Assembly: GCF_932274485.2 (NCBI RefSeq) | Contig: NC_065883.2 | Coordinates: forward strand, 47,524,539 to 47,588,538 | DNA: 64,000 nt | DNA from: Patella vulgata | Lineage: Eukaryota; Mollusca; Gastropoda; Patellidae | Direction: 5' to 3' | Shown here: piece after piece, positions 43,828 to 54,900 of the stretch | How the letters are laid out: the number at the start of each line of letters is the position of its first letter | Position numbering within the stretch: the stretch's first letter is position 1 | The notes under the pieces: generated by a model | What the model was told of the DNA's origin: nothing | The model's input: only the letters and a program-made list of their open reading frames with translations | Databases searched by the model: none | Translations under genes and position numbers: made by a program

Positions 43828-45876
43828 TTTTTATACGCATTGAAATGTGGTCGTATATTGTCCTCGCCCCCGTCCGTTCGTCCGTCGGTCCGGCGTCCAC
43901 AATTGCTTGATCACTTCAAAAAATCTTGGGGACGCTCTAGAGGCCAAAGTTAATATCCGATTGACTTTAAATTTATACACAGTGTTTAAGGTCATGAGAC
44001 GAAGAAGCCTATTGATTTTCAGCGATTCCCGACAATTACTGCCAGAGTTATGGTCCTTGATCACTTCAAAAAATCTTGTGGACGCTCTAGAGGCCAAACT
44101 TAATATCCGATTGACTTTAAATTTATACACAGTGTTTAAGGTCATGAGACGAAGAAGCCTATTGATTTTCGGCGATTTCCGATAATTACTGCCAGAGTTA
44201 TGGCCCTTGATCACTTCAAAATATCTTGTGGACGCTCTAGAGGCCAAAGTTAATATCCGATTGACTTAAAATTTATATACAGGGTTTAAGGTCATGAGAC
44301 GAAGAAGCCTATTGATTTTCAGCGATTTCCGATAATTACTGCCAGAGTTATGGCCCTTGATCACTTCAAAAAATCTTGTAGACGCTCTAGAGGCCAAACT
44401 TAATATCCGATTGACTTTAAATTTATACACAGTGTTTAAGGTCATGAGACCAAGAAGCCTATTGATTTTCAGCGATTTCCGATAATTACTGCCAGAGTTA
44501 TGGCCCTTGATCACTTCAAAAAATCTTGTGGACGCTCTAGAGGCCAAACTTAATATCCGATTGACTTTAAATTTTATACACAGTGTTTAAGGTCATGAGA
44601 CGAAGAAGCCTATTGATTTTCAGCGATTTCCGATAATTACTGCCAGAGTTATTGCCCTTGATCACTTCAAAAAATCTTGTGGACGCTCTAGAGGCCAAAG
44701 TTAATATTCGATTGACTTTAAATTTATACACAGTGTTTAAGGTCATGAGACAAAGAAGCCTATTGATTTTCAGCGATTTCTGATTATTACTGCCAGAGTT
44801 ATGGCCCTTGATCACTTCAAAAAATCTTGTGGACGCTCTAGAGGCCAAAGTTAATATCCGATTGACTTTAAATTTATACGCAGTGTTTAAGGTCATGAGA
44901 CGAAAAAGCCTATTGATTTTCAGCAATTTACGATAATTACTGCCAGAGTTATGGCCCTTGATCACTTTGAAAAATCTTGTGGACGCTCTAGAGTCTAAAG
45001 TTAATATCCGATTGACTTTAAATTTATACACAGTGTTTAAGGTCATGAGACGAAGAAGTCTATTCCTTTTCAGTGATTTTCGATAATTACTTCCAGAGTT
45101 ATGGCCCTTGATCACTTCAAAAAACCTTGTGGATGCTCTAAAGGCTAAAGTTAATCTCATTGACTTTAAATTTATACACAGTGTTTGAGGTCACGAGGCG
45201 AAGAATCCTATTGATTTTCAAAGATTTCTGATAATTACTGCCAAAGTTATGGCCCTTGATCACTTTGAAAAATCTTGGGGACGCTCTAGAGGCCAAAGTT
45301 AATATCCGATTGACTCCAGATTGATACACAGAGTTTAAGATCTTGAGGCGAACAAGTATATTGATTTTCAATGAATTTTTATGACTTGAAACAGCTAAAT
45401 CCATGATACAGTATTAAAAGTTTTGTATACAAAACGTTAGCATGGGGCAGAACTTTATAAAAACCTAACAAATTCTAATGGTTTTCTGAGTTGTTGCTCT
45501 TAATCAGATTTTAGTGTATTATAAATGTTTCATTACCGAAAAAAGTAAAAATATGTGACAACTGTTGTTGACTGCCTGGACGATTTAGCTACTGTGGGCG
45601 TATGTTTCATTGCCTGGCAACCTATCTTTATGACTTGGACAGCTAAATCCATGATACAGTATTAAAAGTTTTGTATACAAAACGTTAGCATGGGGCAGAA
45701 CTTTATAAAAACCAAACAAATTCTAATGGTTTTCTGAGTTGTTGCTCTTAATTAGATTTTAGTGTATTATAAATGTTTCATTACCGAAAAAAGTAAAAAT
45801 ATACGACAACTCTTGTTGACCCCCCGGACGATTTAGCTGCTGTGGGCGTATGTTTCGTTGCCTGGCAACCTATCTT
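43828..45876 (+). mobile_element. Pearl-like element with ~150-bp array, close relative of the 13.5-kb copy
   Basis: It starts TTTTTATACGCATTGAAATG with GTGGTCGTATA, followed by the CCGTCCGTTCGTCC run. About ten ~150-bp units closely match those at 13.5-15.4 kb (GGACGCTCTAGAGGCCAAA, GAAGAAGCCTATTGATTTTC). The 3' block, ending TGTGGGCGTAT, palindrome and CTATCTTT, occurs twice in tandem. The palindromes are at 45609-45621 (one mismatch) and 45857-45869, so the last ~245 bp is duplicated. Confidence 0.8.
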
Positions 45877-45996
45877 TTTTGTAATTTAACACCCATGCCT
45901 TTCTTACACGTACAAATTTATGGAGAATATGAAAGTAATAACACAAGCGATGTCTCATATAGAATGTGTTATTGGGTCATATATAATATAATTCAT

Positions 45997-46308
45997 ATGG
46001 GGTTTAACGTCCTACTGTTCTGCTCAGACTAGGCTAATGAAGATGGGCATGCGCTATACCGCGTGCAATGAAGGAAAAATTTGCCCGGGCAGCGGCACTA
46101 TGGCCTACTCTTATATCGAATTCCAACTGCCAAGAGATCTTTTACTTGCACGTCAATGTGTACACGAGGCCTCGGTTTTTCATACCATCCAAACGACTAA
46201 CAGTTGTCCTTGTCAGGCCTATTGAACTTTCTCGGCAAATGTAGGGATCGAAAATGCGACCTCCAGACAAGCGAGCCAGCGTTTTACCCAATAAGCCACC
46301 TTTGGTCC
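45997..46308 (-). mobile_element. SINE family B, complete copy with target duplication
   Basis: On the minus strand the head GGTGGCTTATTGGGTAAAAC and GGTCGCATTTTCGATCCC resemble A and B boxes. The body has GACAAGGACAACTG, AAAAGATCTCTTGGCAGTTG and GAGTAGGCCATAGTGCCGCT. The tail is AGTAGGACGTTAAACCCCAT. Target duplication ATAATTCAT lies at 45988-45996 and 46309-46317. This copy shows the full length of the family, about 312 bp. Confidence 0.88.
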
Positions 46309-46317
46309 ATAATTCAT

Positions 46318-47390
46318 GGGATGCAGAATTATCTGTTACAGCTTCAGGACCACCTTTTTGATCGGACTGAATTATATAATTTACAAAATTTGACAGAGTA
46401 AATATACAGTTTTTTGTATTCTTCAGATAGTGTAATGATCAGTCAGCCGAGCTGCAATGAAGCCGAGATAATAACAGCAGTTTCGGCTCATCTAAAATAT
46501 GAGCCGGACAGAAGAGGGACCAATTAAGTACATGTACAGTTTAAATTTGTTTATTACATGTCATATTTTATTATAATCTTTATAAGCCATTTTAAGTTCT
46601 TTTATCATCCATTTAATTTTATTTTATTTTCTATGTGTGATGTCCACAAAATGTTAACTGCGCCATTGAGCATTGAGTGTTTTATATTGGTAATAGGCGC
46701 ATTATAAATAATAAATTATTATTATTATTACAGTACCAATTGCATTAAAATTACTTTCTCATTTTTAGCAATATCATTCATTACCCATTACATTGAAAGT
46801 AAATAATTACATTTTATTACTATTTAAAGATTAGTGCTAATTTAGCATTTAATCAATCAGATTTAAAGACATGCATACCATTGGATAGTTCGCACTGATG
46901 TTTATATATATATTCATATCTTTCTCATTTTATTTATTTGTGTATATATGCTTGAAAACGACTTGTGAAATCTTGTTGAAACGTTGCAGTGAAATAAACC
47001 ATAGTAATTGTTATTCCATAAAAGTGCGTTATTTGATTATGTTCTAATTACTAAATGCCATTCAAAGAATGCGCCATTAAATGTAATTGAAATGTAATTG
47101 ACCATTACATGATTTTCGGAATGTAATTAATTACATTTCCATTACTCATTACTTTTGAAATCTTCCATTACTCATTACATGACCATTACTTAAAATTTAA
47201 TGATCAGATTCTATTACCTTTACCCATTACTGCAAAGTTATATGACTCTAGCATTAATATTGACTGTAATATAATCGTTTGAATTGAATGTTTTGAAACT
47301 ACGTACTGTCCTATTAATTGATACTGATTTTATTCAGAAAGAAGCAATTAGATTGGTTGTGATGGGACACAATAACTTTGATTCTAATTG
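46318..47390. other. Unassigned sequence with ATTAC words and a Penelope-like motif
   Basis: Between 46770 and 47240, CATTAC or GTAATG words occur very often (such as TCATTACCCATTACATTGAA and CCATTACTCATTACATGACC). They form a diffuse subterminal-type repeat like those in some hAT elements. At 46951-46988, CTTGAAAACGACTTG is followed by GTTGAAACGTTGC, similar to the motifs at 5556 and 30165. No coding region was seen. Confidence 0.4.
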
Positions 47391-47607
47391 AGTGAGGGTG
47401 TTGAAACTTCGCGTATCGTTTCACTATGTCAAAACCGTGGCCCAAATCTGTCGGGCATTTAAGCACCCCCCCCCCCCCTTCCCCGAACACACACCTAATT
47501 TAACTTCCATCGTGCCCGGCCGCCTATTCCCGTCTTCGTTAGTCCAGTGGGGGCAGAACTGTAGGGAGTTCGGATGGGGCTTATACTGGGTTTTATACAA
47601 CCTCAAA

Positions 47608-48035
47608 ACAACAAATTCTGACGTCGTGACAACTTTTCGCCAACCACCACACAACGTTGAAAAACAACAAATTCTGACGTCGTGACAACTTTTCGTCAAC
47701 CACCACACAACGTTGTGACAATGTTGCTTGAACGTCCGTACAGCGTTGTCACAACTTTTCGTCAACCACCACACAACGTTGTGACAATGTTGCTTTGACG
47801 TCCGTACAACGTTGTCACAACTTTTCGTCAACCACCACACAACATTGTGACAATGTTGCTTTGGCGTCCGTACAACGTTGTCACAACTTTTCGTCAACCA
47901 CCACACAACGTTGTGACAATGTTGCTTTGACGTCCGTACAACGTTGTCACAACGTAAGAGTTTGTTGCAAAACAACCTACAGCTGACCTATTTCAGACGT
48001 TGTGATACAACCCCTGAACAATGTTGTCACAACGT
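47608..48035. repeat. 67-bp tandem array rich in CAACGTTG
   Basis: CAACCACCACACAACGTTG recurs at about 47641, 47697, 47764, 47830 and 47897, a period of about 67 bp. Each unit also has GACAATGTTGCTT, GACGTCCGTACAACG and TTGTCACAACTTTTCGT. Units are well conserved. The array runs into the upstream part of BEL copy A at about 48036. Confidence 0.88.
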
Positions 48036-48039
48036 TGCT

Positions 48040-48498
48040 ACTTTCACATTTTGATTTTTCAGTCCTACCACGATAACTTTGTTGAGTGTCACGACGACTA
48101 TCTCGATTATCAGTTTCACGATTCACACGGTCCCTACTAGAGTCATGCAAAACTGTAGGGTGTGCAGGGCTGTCGGTAATTTTTCACAGTTGATTAGCAG
48201 CACTGCTAATCAAAAATTCCAATTTTGCCAAATTTGATTAGCAAATTTAAAAATTGATTAGCAGTTTTTCAGTTTCAACATAAAAACCTAAATAACAAGA
48301 TATTACTTTAGTTCATAACAAATATGATTAGATTCCATTCTTACTATTCTTAGATTTTTTTAGCACTGCCACAAGTACTTGTGACAGTTTGTGAATGTGA
48401 TGTAGACATTTAGTTAGGTCTTATGTCTGAATCCAATTCTTAACAGTGACTTCCAAGGCCCCAATCATTTTAATTGTTATTTTTCGTTACGTTAGAAA
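48040..48498 (-). mobile_element. BEL/Pao fossil copy A, upstream part
   Basis: It is the near-identical reverse complement of 61233-61690 in copy C. It contains a gag C-terminal-like stretch (DRVNRETDNRDSRRDTQQSY) and a block with CTGCTAATCAA/TTGATTAGCAG inverted words. It is collinear with, and in the same orientation as, the downstream part at 32399-35395. Confidence 0.85.
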
Positions 48499-48569
48499 TC
48501 TTCGTTAGAAAACAATTTCGTCTGCTTTTTATCGTGTATTGCTATTTTTGTTCAATCGGGCGCACCTCG

Positions 48570-48852
48570 GGGGGTTGGATGGCCGAATGGTTAGCACGTG
48601 CGTGCTGTATCATAAAGCCTGTCATTGAGTCAACTGGCGTGGTTTCGAATCCCCGGTTGTACGTGACAAGGAGTAGGGTCGCCTTTTCAACCTCGTGGGT
48701 TTTCTCCGGGCCCTCCGGTTTCCTCCCACTGCTAAAGACCCCTACGCGCAAGCGAATTATTGAAATAAAATTAAACCATATGTTAGTCCCGAAATGACCT
48801 AGTTTGTGTCGAGTGGACGTTAAACCCCATTTCTCTCTCTCTCTCTCTCTCT
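48570..48852 (+). mobile_element. tRNA-derived SINE, family A, copy 4
   Basis: Head GGATGGCCGAATGGTTAGCA, B box GGTTTCGAATCCCCGG, central GGGTTTTCTCCGGGCCCTCC and tail GGACGTTAAACCCCATTTC with (TC)n. A perfect 13-bp target duplication CGGGCGCACCTCG lies at 48557-48569 and 48853-48865. Confidence 0.94.
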
Positions 48853-48865
48853 CGGGCGCACCTCG

Positions 48866-49375
48866 ATTAACTAGACACACGCGATATTTTACGGGAATTT
48901 TTACTTTGATTTATCATTTTACAATACGTTAACATATATTTATTTATTTTATATTTTATTTACAATACGTGGGGGATACACTGGCTTTATTTCTTTCAAA
49001 ATGAATATAATATAATTACTTGATGTCTCGCAACGTGAGTGGTACTACTTGATTCCCTATTTCCGGTTTAATAGTCCCTATTCATAGAGTTATGTCCCTG
49101 TATTATATAGTACCGTATGAGTCGACCCTAAGTCCAAATCAAATAGTCAGTCGAATAAACCGGTCGATGGCTTATTAAAATTTTGGAATCGTTTGTAATC
49201 AGTATAAGTTAAAGAAAAAACGCACTAATTCCAATATCTTTTATCATTGTTTTTGTTTATTTTTTACGTCCCCTCATGTTCAAATTTGATTGTTCAAATT
49301 AAAACTTTAAGGTGTTATTGCCACCGCGGCTTAATAAAGTCATGCTTTACTTCTTCCCTCATCCCCATATGCCCC
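48866..49375. other. Unassigned AT-rich sequence
   Basis: No gene was seen. A short run of GTCGAATAAACCGGTCGATG at 49151-49172 foreshadows the array that follows. Confidence 0.4.
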
Positions 49376-51912
49376 CATCTTTTAAGTGCACGCCAATGTG
49401 TACACGGGACCTCGGTTTTTCGTCCCATCCGAACGACTAGACATCTGTCCTTGTCCACCTCCAAAAGAATATAGAGTCCCTATATATGATATGTTGGGTT
49501 AGGGGGGCATATGGGGATAAGGTATTTGACATTATAATGTGGCCTCCTCCAGTCAATAAAATCAGTCAGTTAGTTCAGTCGATAACATCAGTAAGTTAGT
49601 TCATGCTCGTCCCATCCGAACGACTAGACAGCTGTCCTTGTCCGCCTCGAAAAGAATAGAGTCAATATATATGATATGAACATGGAAAGGGGATGCGATG
49701 GGGCGGGGGGGGGGGGGGGGGGGGGGGCGTGTCGGGATGAGGTATTTGACATTTTCATGTGGCCTCGTCCAGTCGATAAAATCAGTCAGTTAGTTCAGTC
49801 GAATAATCCAGTCGAATAAACCAGTCGAATAATTCAGTCGAAAAGTTCAGTCGAATAATTCAGTCGAATAAACAAGTCGCTCAATATTAAGTAGCGGTGG
49901 CAGCGGGCTAAGATAATTAGTAGCAAATCATGCTCGTAGCCATAGCTGAAGGAGCCGGGGGCATGGGGTAGGGACCTGGGGGCTTCCCGACTAGTTTCAA
50001 GAAATGAAACGAAATGAAATGGGGTTTTAACGTCCTACTGTTCTGCTTGGAACTGTGCTAATGAAGACGGGCATACGTCATACACTGTGGGATGAGTGAA
50101 ATTTTGCCCGGACAGCGGCACTACGGCATACTCTTATATCGAATTCGATCTGTCAAGGGATCTTTTACGTCCACGCCAATGTATACACGGGACCTTGGTT
50201 TTTCGTCCCATCCGAAAGACTAGACAGCTGTCCTTGTCCGCCTCGAAAAGAATAGAATCCCTATATATGATATGAACGAAGAAAGGGGATGGGGTGCGGC
50301 GGGGGGGGGGGGGGGGGAGGTATTTGACATTTTCATGTGGCCACGTCCAGTCGATAAAATCAGCCAGTTAGTTCAGTCGAATAATCCAGTCGAATAAACC
50401 AGTCGAATAATTCAGTCGAGAAGTTCAGTCGAATACTTCAGTCGAATAGTTCAGTCGAATAATCCAGTCGAATAATTCAGTCAGTCGAATAAACAAGTCG
50501 CTCAATATTAAGCAGCGGTGGCAGCGGGCTAAGATAATTAGTAGCAAATCATGCTCGTAGCTATAGCTGAAGGAGCCGGGGGTATGGGGTAGGGACCTGG
50601 GGGCTTCCCAACTAGTTTCAAGAAATGAAAAGAAATGAAATGGGGTTTTAACGTCCTACTGTTCTGCTTGGAACTGGGCTAATGAAGACGGGCACACGCC
50701 ATACACTGTGGGATGAGGGAAATTTTGCCCGGACAGCGGCACTACGGCATACTCTTATATCGAATTCCATCTGTCAAGGGATCTTTTACGTCCACGCCAA
50801 TGTATACACGGGACCTCGGTTTTTCGTCCCATCCGAAAGACTAGACAGCTGTCCTTGACCGCCTCGAAAAGAATAGAGTCCCTATATATGATATGAACGA
50901 AGAAAGGGGATGGGGTGGGGCGGGGGTGTGGGGTGTGTGTGAGGTATTTGACATTTTCATGTGGCCTCGTCCGGTCGATAAAATCAGCCAGTTAGTTCAG
51001 TCGAATAATCCAGTCGAATAAACCAGTCGAATAATTCAGTCGAAAAGTTCAGTCGAATAATTCAGTCGAATAAACAAGTCGCTCAATATTAAGTAGCGGT
51101 GGCAGCGGGCTAAGATAATTAGTAGCAAATCATGCTCGTAGCCATAGCTGAAGGAGCCGGGGGCATGGGGTAGGGACCTGGGGGCTTCCCAACTAGTTTC
51201 AAGAAATGAAACGAAATGAAATGGGGTTTTAACGTCCTACTGTTCTGCTTGGAACTGGGCTAATGAAGACGGGCATACGCCATACACTGTGGGATGAGGG
51301 AAATTTTGCCCGGACAGCGGCACTACGGCATACTCTTATATCGAATTCCATCTGTCAAGGGATCTTTTACGTCCACGCCAATGTATACACGGGACCTTGG
51401 TTTTTCGTCCCATCCGAAAGACTAGACAGCTGTCCTTGTCCGCCTCGAAAAGAATAGAATCCCTATATATGATATGAACGAAGAAAGGGGATGGGGTGGG
51501 GCGGGGGGTGTGGGGTGTGTGTGAGGTATTTGACATTTTCATGTGGCCACGTCCAGTCGATAAAATCAGCCAGTTAGTTCAGTCGAATAATCCAGTCGAA
51601 TAAACCAGTCGAATAGTTCAGTCGAATACTTCAGTCGAATAATCCAGTCGAATAATTCAGTCGAATAAACAAGTCGCTCAATATTAAGCAGCGGTGGCAG
51701 CGGGCTAAGATAATTAGTAGCAAATCATGCTCGTAGCTATAGCTGAAGGAGCCGGGGGTATGGGGTAGGGACCTGGGGGCTTCCTAACTAGTTTCAAGAA
51801 ATGAAAAGAAATGAAATGGGGTTTTAACGTCCTACTGTTCTGCTTGGAACTGGGCTAATGAAGACGGGCACACGCCATACACTGTGGGATGAGGGAAATT
51901 TTGCCCGGACAG
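49376..51912 (+). repeat. ~600-bp tandem units, forward arm of a large palindrome
   Basis: Units begin at the SINE-B tail (GGGGTTTTAACGTCCTACTG at about 50022, 50643, 51224 and 51819). They continue through the SINE-B body, a short GTCCGCCTCGAAAAGAATAG block, a G-run of up to about 25 G, and a CAGTCGAATAATTCAGTCGA-type microsatellite. They end in GCAGCGGGCTAAGATAATTA and GCTGAAGGAGCCGGGGGCAT. Periods are about 580-620 bp. The first unit is incomplete and rearranged. Confidence 0.88.
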
Positions 51913-51946
51913 ATGGAATTCGATATAAGAGTAGGCCGTAGTGCCG
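51913..51946. other. Centre of the 49.4-56.2 kb palindrome
   Basis: The forward arm ends TTTTGCCCGGACAG at 51912. The reverse arm begins CTGTCCGGGCAAAA at 51947. The 34-bp spacer belongs to the reverse-oriented unit, so the join is at 51912/51913. Confidence 0.88.
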
Positions 51947-54900
51947 CTGTCCGGGCAAAATTTCCCTCATAGAAAAGTGTATGGCGTATGCCCGTCTTCA
52001 TAAGCCCAGTTCCAAGCAGAACAGTAGGACGTTAAAACCCCATTTCATTTCTTTTCATTTCTTGAAACCGGTTGGGAAGCCCCCCGGTCCCTACCCCATG
52101 CCCTCGGCTCCTTCAGCTATGGCTACGAGCATGATTTGCTACTATATTATCTTAGCCCGCTGCCACCGCTGCTTAATATTGAGCGACTTGTTTATTCGAC
52201 TGAATTATTCGACTGAACTATTCGACTGAAGTATTCGACTGAACTTTTCGACTGAATTATTCGACTGGATTATTCGACTGAACTAACTGACTGATTTTAT
52301 CGACTGGACGAGGCCACATGAAAATGTCAAATACCCCCCCCCCCCCTGCCCCACCCCATCCCCTTTCTTCGTTCATATCATATATAGGGATTCTATTCTT
52401 TTCGAGGCGGACAAGGACAGCTGTCTAGTCGTTCGGATGGGATGAAAAACCGAGGTCCCGTGTACACATTCGCGTGGACGTAAAAGATCCTTTGACAGAT
52501 GGAATTCGATATAAGAGTAGGCCGTAGTGCCGCTGTCCGGGCAAAATTTCCCTCATAGAAAAGTGTATGGCGTATGCCCGTCTTCATTAGCCCAGTTCCA
52601 AGCAGAACAGTAGGACGTTAAAACCCCATTTCATTTCTTTTCATTTCTTGAAACCGGTTGGGAAGCCCCCCGGTCCCTACCCCATGCCCTCGGCTCCTTC
52701 AGCTATGGCTACGAGCATGACTTGCTACTAATTATCTTAGCCCGCTGCCACCGCTGCTTAATATTGAGCGACTTGTTTATTCGACTGAATTATTCGACTG
52801 GATTATTCGACTGAACTATTCGACTGAAGTATTCGACTGAACTTTTCGACTGAATTATTCGACTGGTTTATTCGACTGGATTATTCGACTGAACTAACTG
52901 ACTGATTTTATCGACTGGACGAGGCCACATGAAAATGTCAAATACCTCACCATACCCCCTTTCTTCGTTCATATCATATATAGGGACTCTATTCTTTTCG
53001 AGGCGGACAAGGACAGCTGTCTAGTCTTTCGGATGGGACGAAAAACCGAGGTCCCGTGTATACATTGGCGTGGACGTAAAAGATACCTTGACAGATGGAA
53101 TTCGATATAAGAGTATGCCGTAGTGCCGCTGTCCGGGCAAAATTTCCCTAATCGCATAGTGTATGGCGTATGCCCGTCTTCATAAGCCCAGTTCCAAGCA
53201 GAACAGTAGGACGTTAAAACCCCCATTTCATTTCTTTTCATTTCTTGAAACTAGTTGGGAAGCCCCCCGGTCCCTACCCCATGCCTCGGCTCCTTCAGCT
53301 ATGTCTACGAGCATGATTTGCTACTATATTATCTTAGCCCGCTGCCACCGCTGCTTAATATTGAGCGACTTGTTTATTCGACTGAATTATTCGACTGAAG
53401 TATTCGACTGAACTTTTCGACTGAATTATTCGACTGGTTTATTCGACTGGATTATTCGACTGAACTAACTGACTGATTTTATCGACTGGACGAGGCCACA
53501 TGAAAATGTCAAATACCCCCCCCCCCCCCGCCCCACCCCATCCCCTTTCTTCGTTCATATCATATATAGGGATTCTATTCTTTTCGAGGCGGACAAGGAC
53601 AGCTGTCTAGTCGTTCGGATGGGGTGAAAAACCGAGGTCCCGTGTACACATTCGCGTGGACGTAAAAGATCCTTTGACAGATGGAATTCGATATAAGAGT
53701 AGGCCGTAGTGCCGCTGTCCGGGCAAAATTTCCCTCATAGAAAAGTGTATGGCGTATGCCCGTCTTCATTAGCCCAGTTCCAAGCAGAACAGTAGGACGT
53801 TAAAACCCCATTTCATTTCTTTTCATTTCTTGAAACCGGTTGGGAAGCCCCCCGGTCCCTACCCCATGCCCTCGGCTCCTTCAGCTATGGCTACGAGCAT
53901 GACTTGCTACTAATTATCTTAGCCCGCTGCCACCGCTGCTTAATATTGAGCGACTTGTTTATTCGGCTGAATTATTCGACTGGATTATTCGACTGAACTA
54001 TTCGACTGAAGTATTCGACTGAATTATTCAACTGGTTTATTCGACTGGATTATTCGACTGAACTAACTGACTGATTTTATCGACTGGACGAGGCCACATG
54101 AAAATGTCAAATACCTCACCCACCCCCTTTCTTCGTTCATATCATATATAGGGACTCTATTCTTTTCGAGGCGGACAAGGACAGCTGTCTAGTCTTTCGG
54201 ATGGGACGAAAAACCGAGGTCCCGTGTATACATTGGCGTGGACGTAAAAGATACCTTGACAGATGGAATTCGATATAAGAGTATGCCGTAGTGCCGCTGT
54301 CCGGGCAAAATTTCCCTAATCGCATAGTGTATGGCGTATGCCCGTCTTCATAAGCCCAGTTCCAAGCAGAACAGTAGGACGTTAAAACCCCATTTCATGC
54401 CTCGGCTCCTTCAGCTATGTCTACGAGCATGATTTGCTACTATATTATCTTAGCCCGCTGCCACCGCTGCTTAATATTGAGCGACTTGTTTATTCGACTG
54501 AACTATTCGACTGGATTATTCGACTGAAGTATTCGACTGAACTTTTCGACTGAATTATTCGACTGGTTTATTCGACTGGATTATTCGACTGAACTAACTG
54601 ACTGATTTTATCGACTGGACGAGGCCACATGAAAATGTCAAATACCTCACCCCCCCCCCCCCCCCGGCCCCATCGCATCCCCTTTCTTCGTTCATATCAT
54701 ATATAGGGATTCTAATGTTTTCGAGGCGGACAAGGACAGCTGTCTAGTCGTTCGGATGGGATGAAAAACCGAGGTCCCGTGTACACATTCGCGTGGACGT
54801 AAAAGATCCTTTGACAAATGGAATTCGATATAAGAGTAGGCCGTAGTGCCGCTGTCCGGGCAAAATTTCCCTCATAGCACAGTGTATGGCGTATGCCCGT

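Noticed and set aside
47424-47975. 183-residue open frame on the minus strand
   Set aside because: Most of it is the 67-bp array read repeatedly. No known domain.
47608-48035. CRISPR-like array of regular repeats
   Set aside because: The whole 67-bp unit repeats, there are no unique spacers, no cas genes, and the genome is animal.
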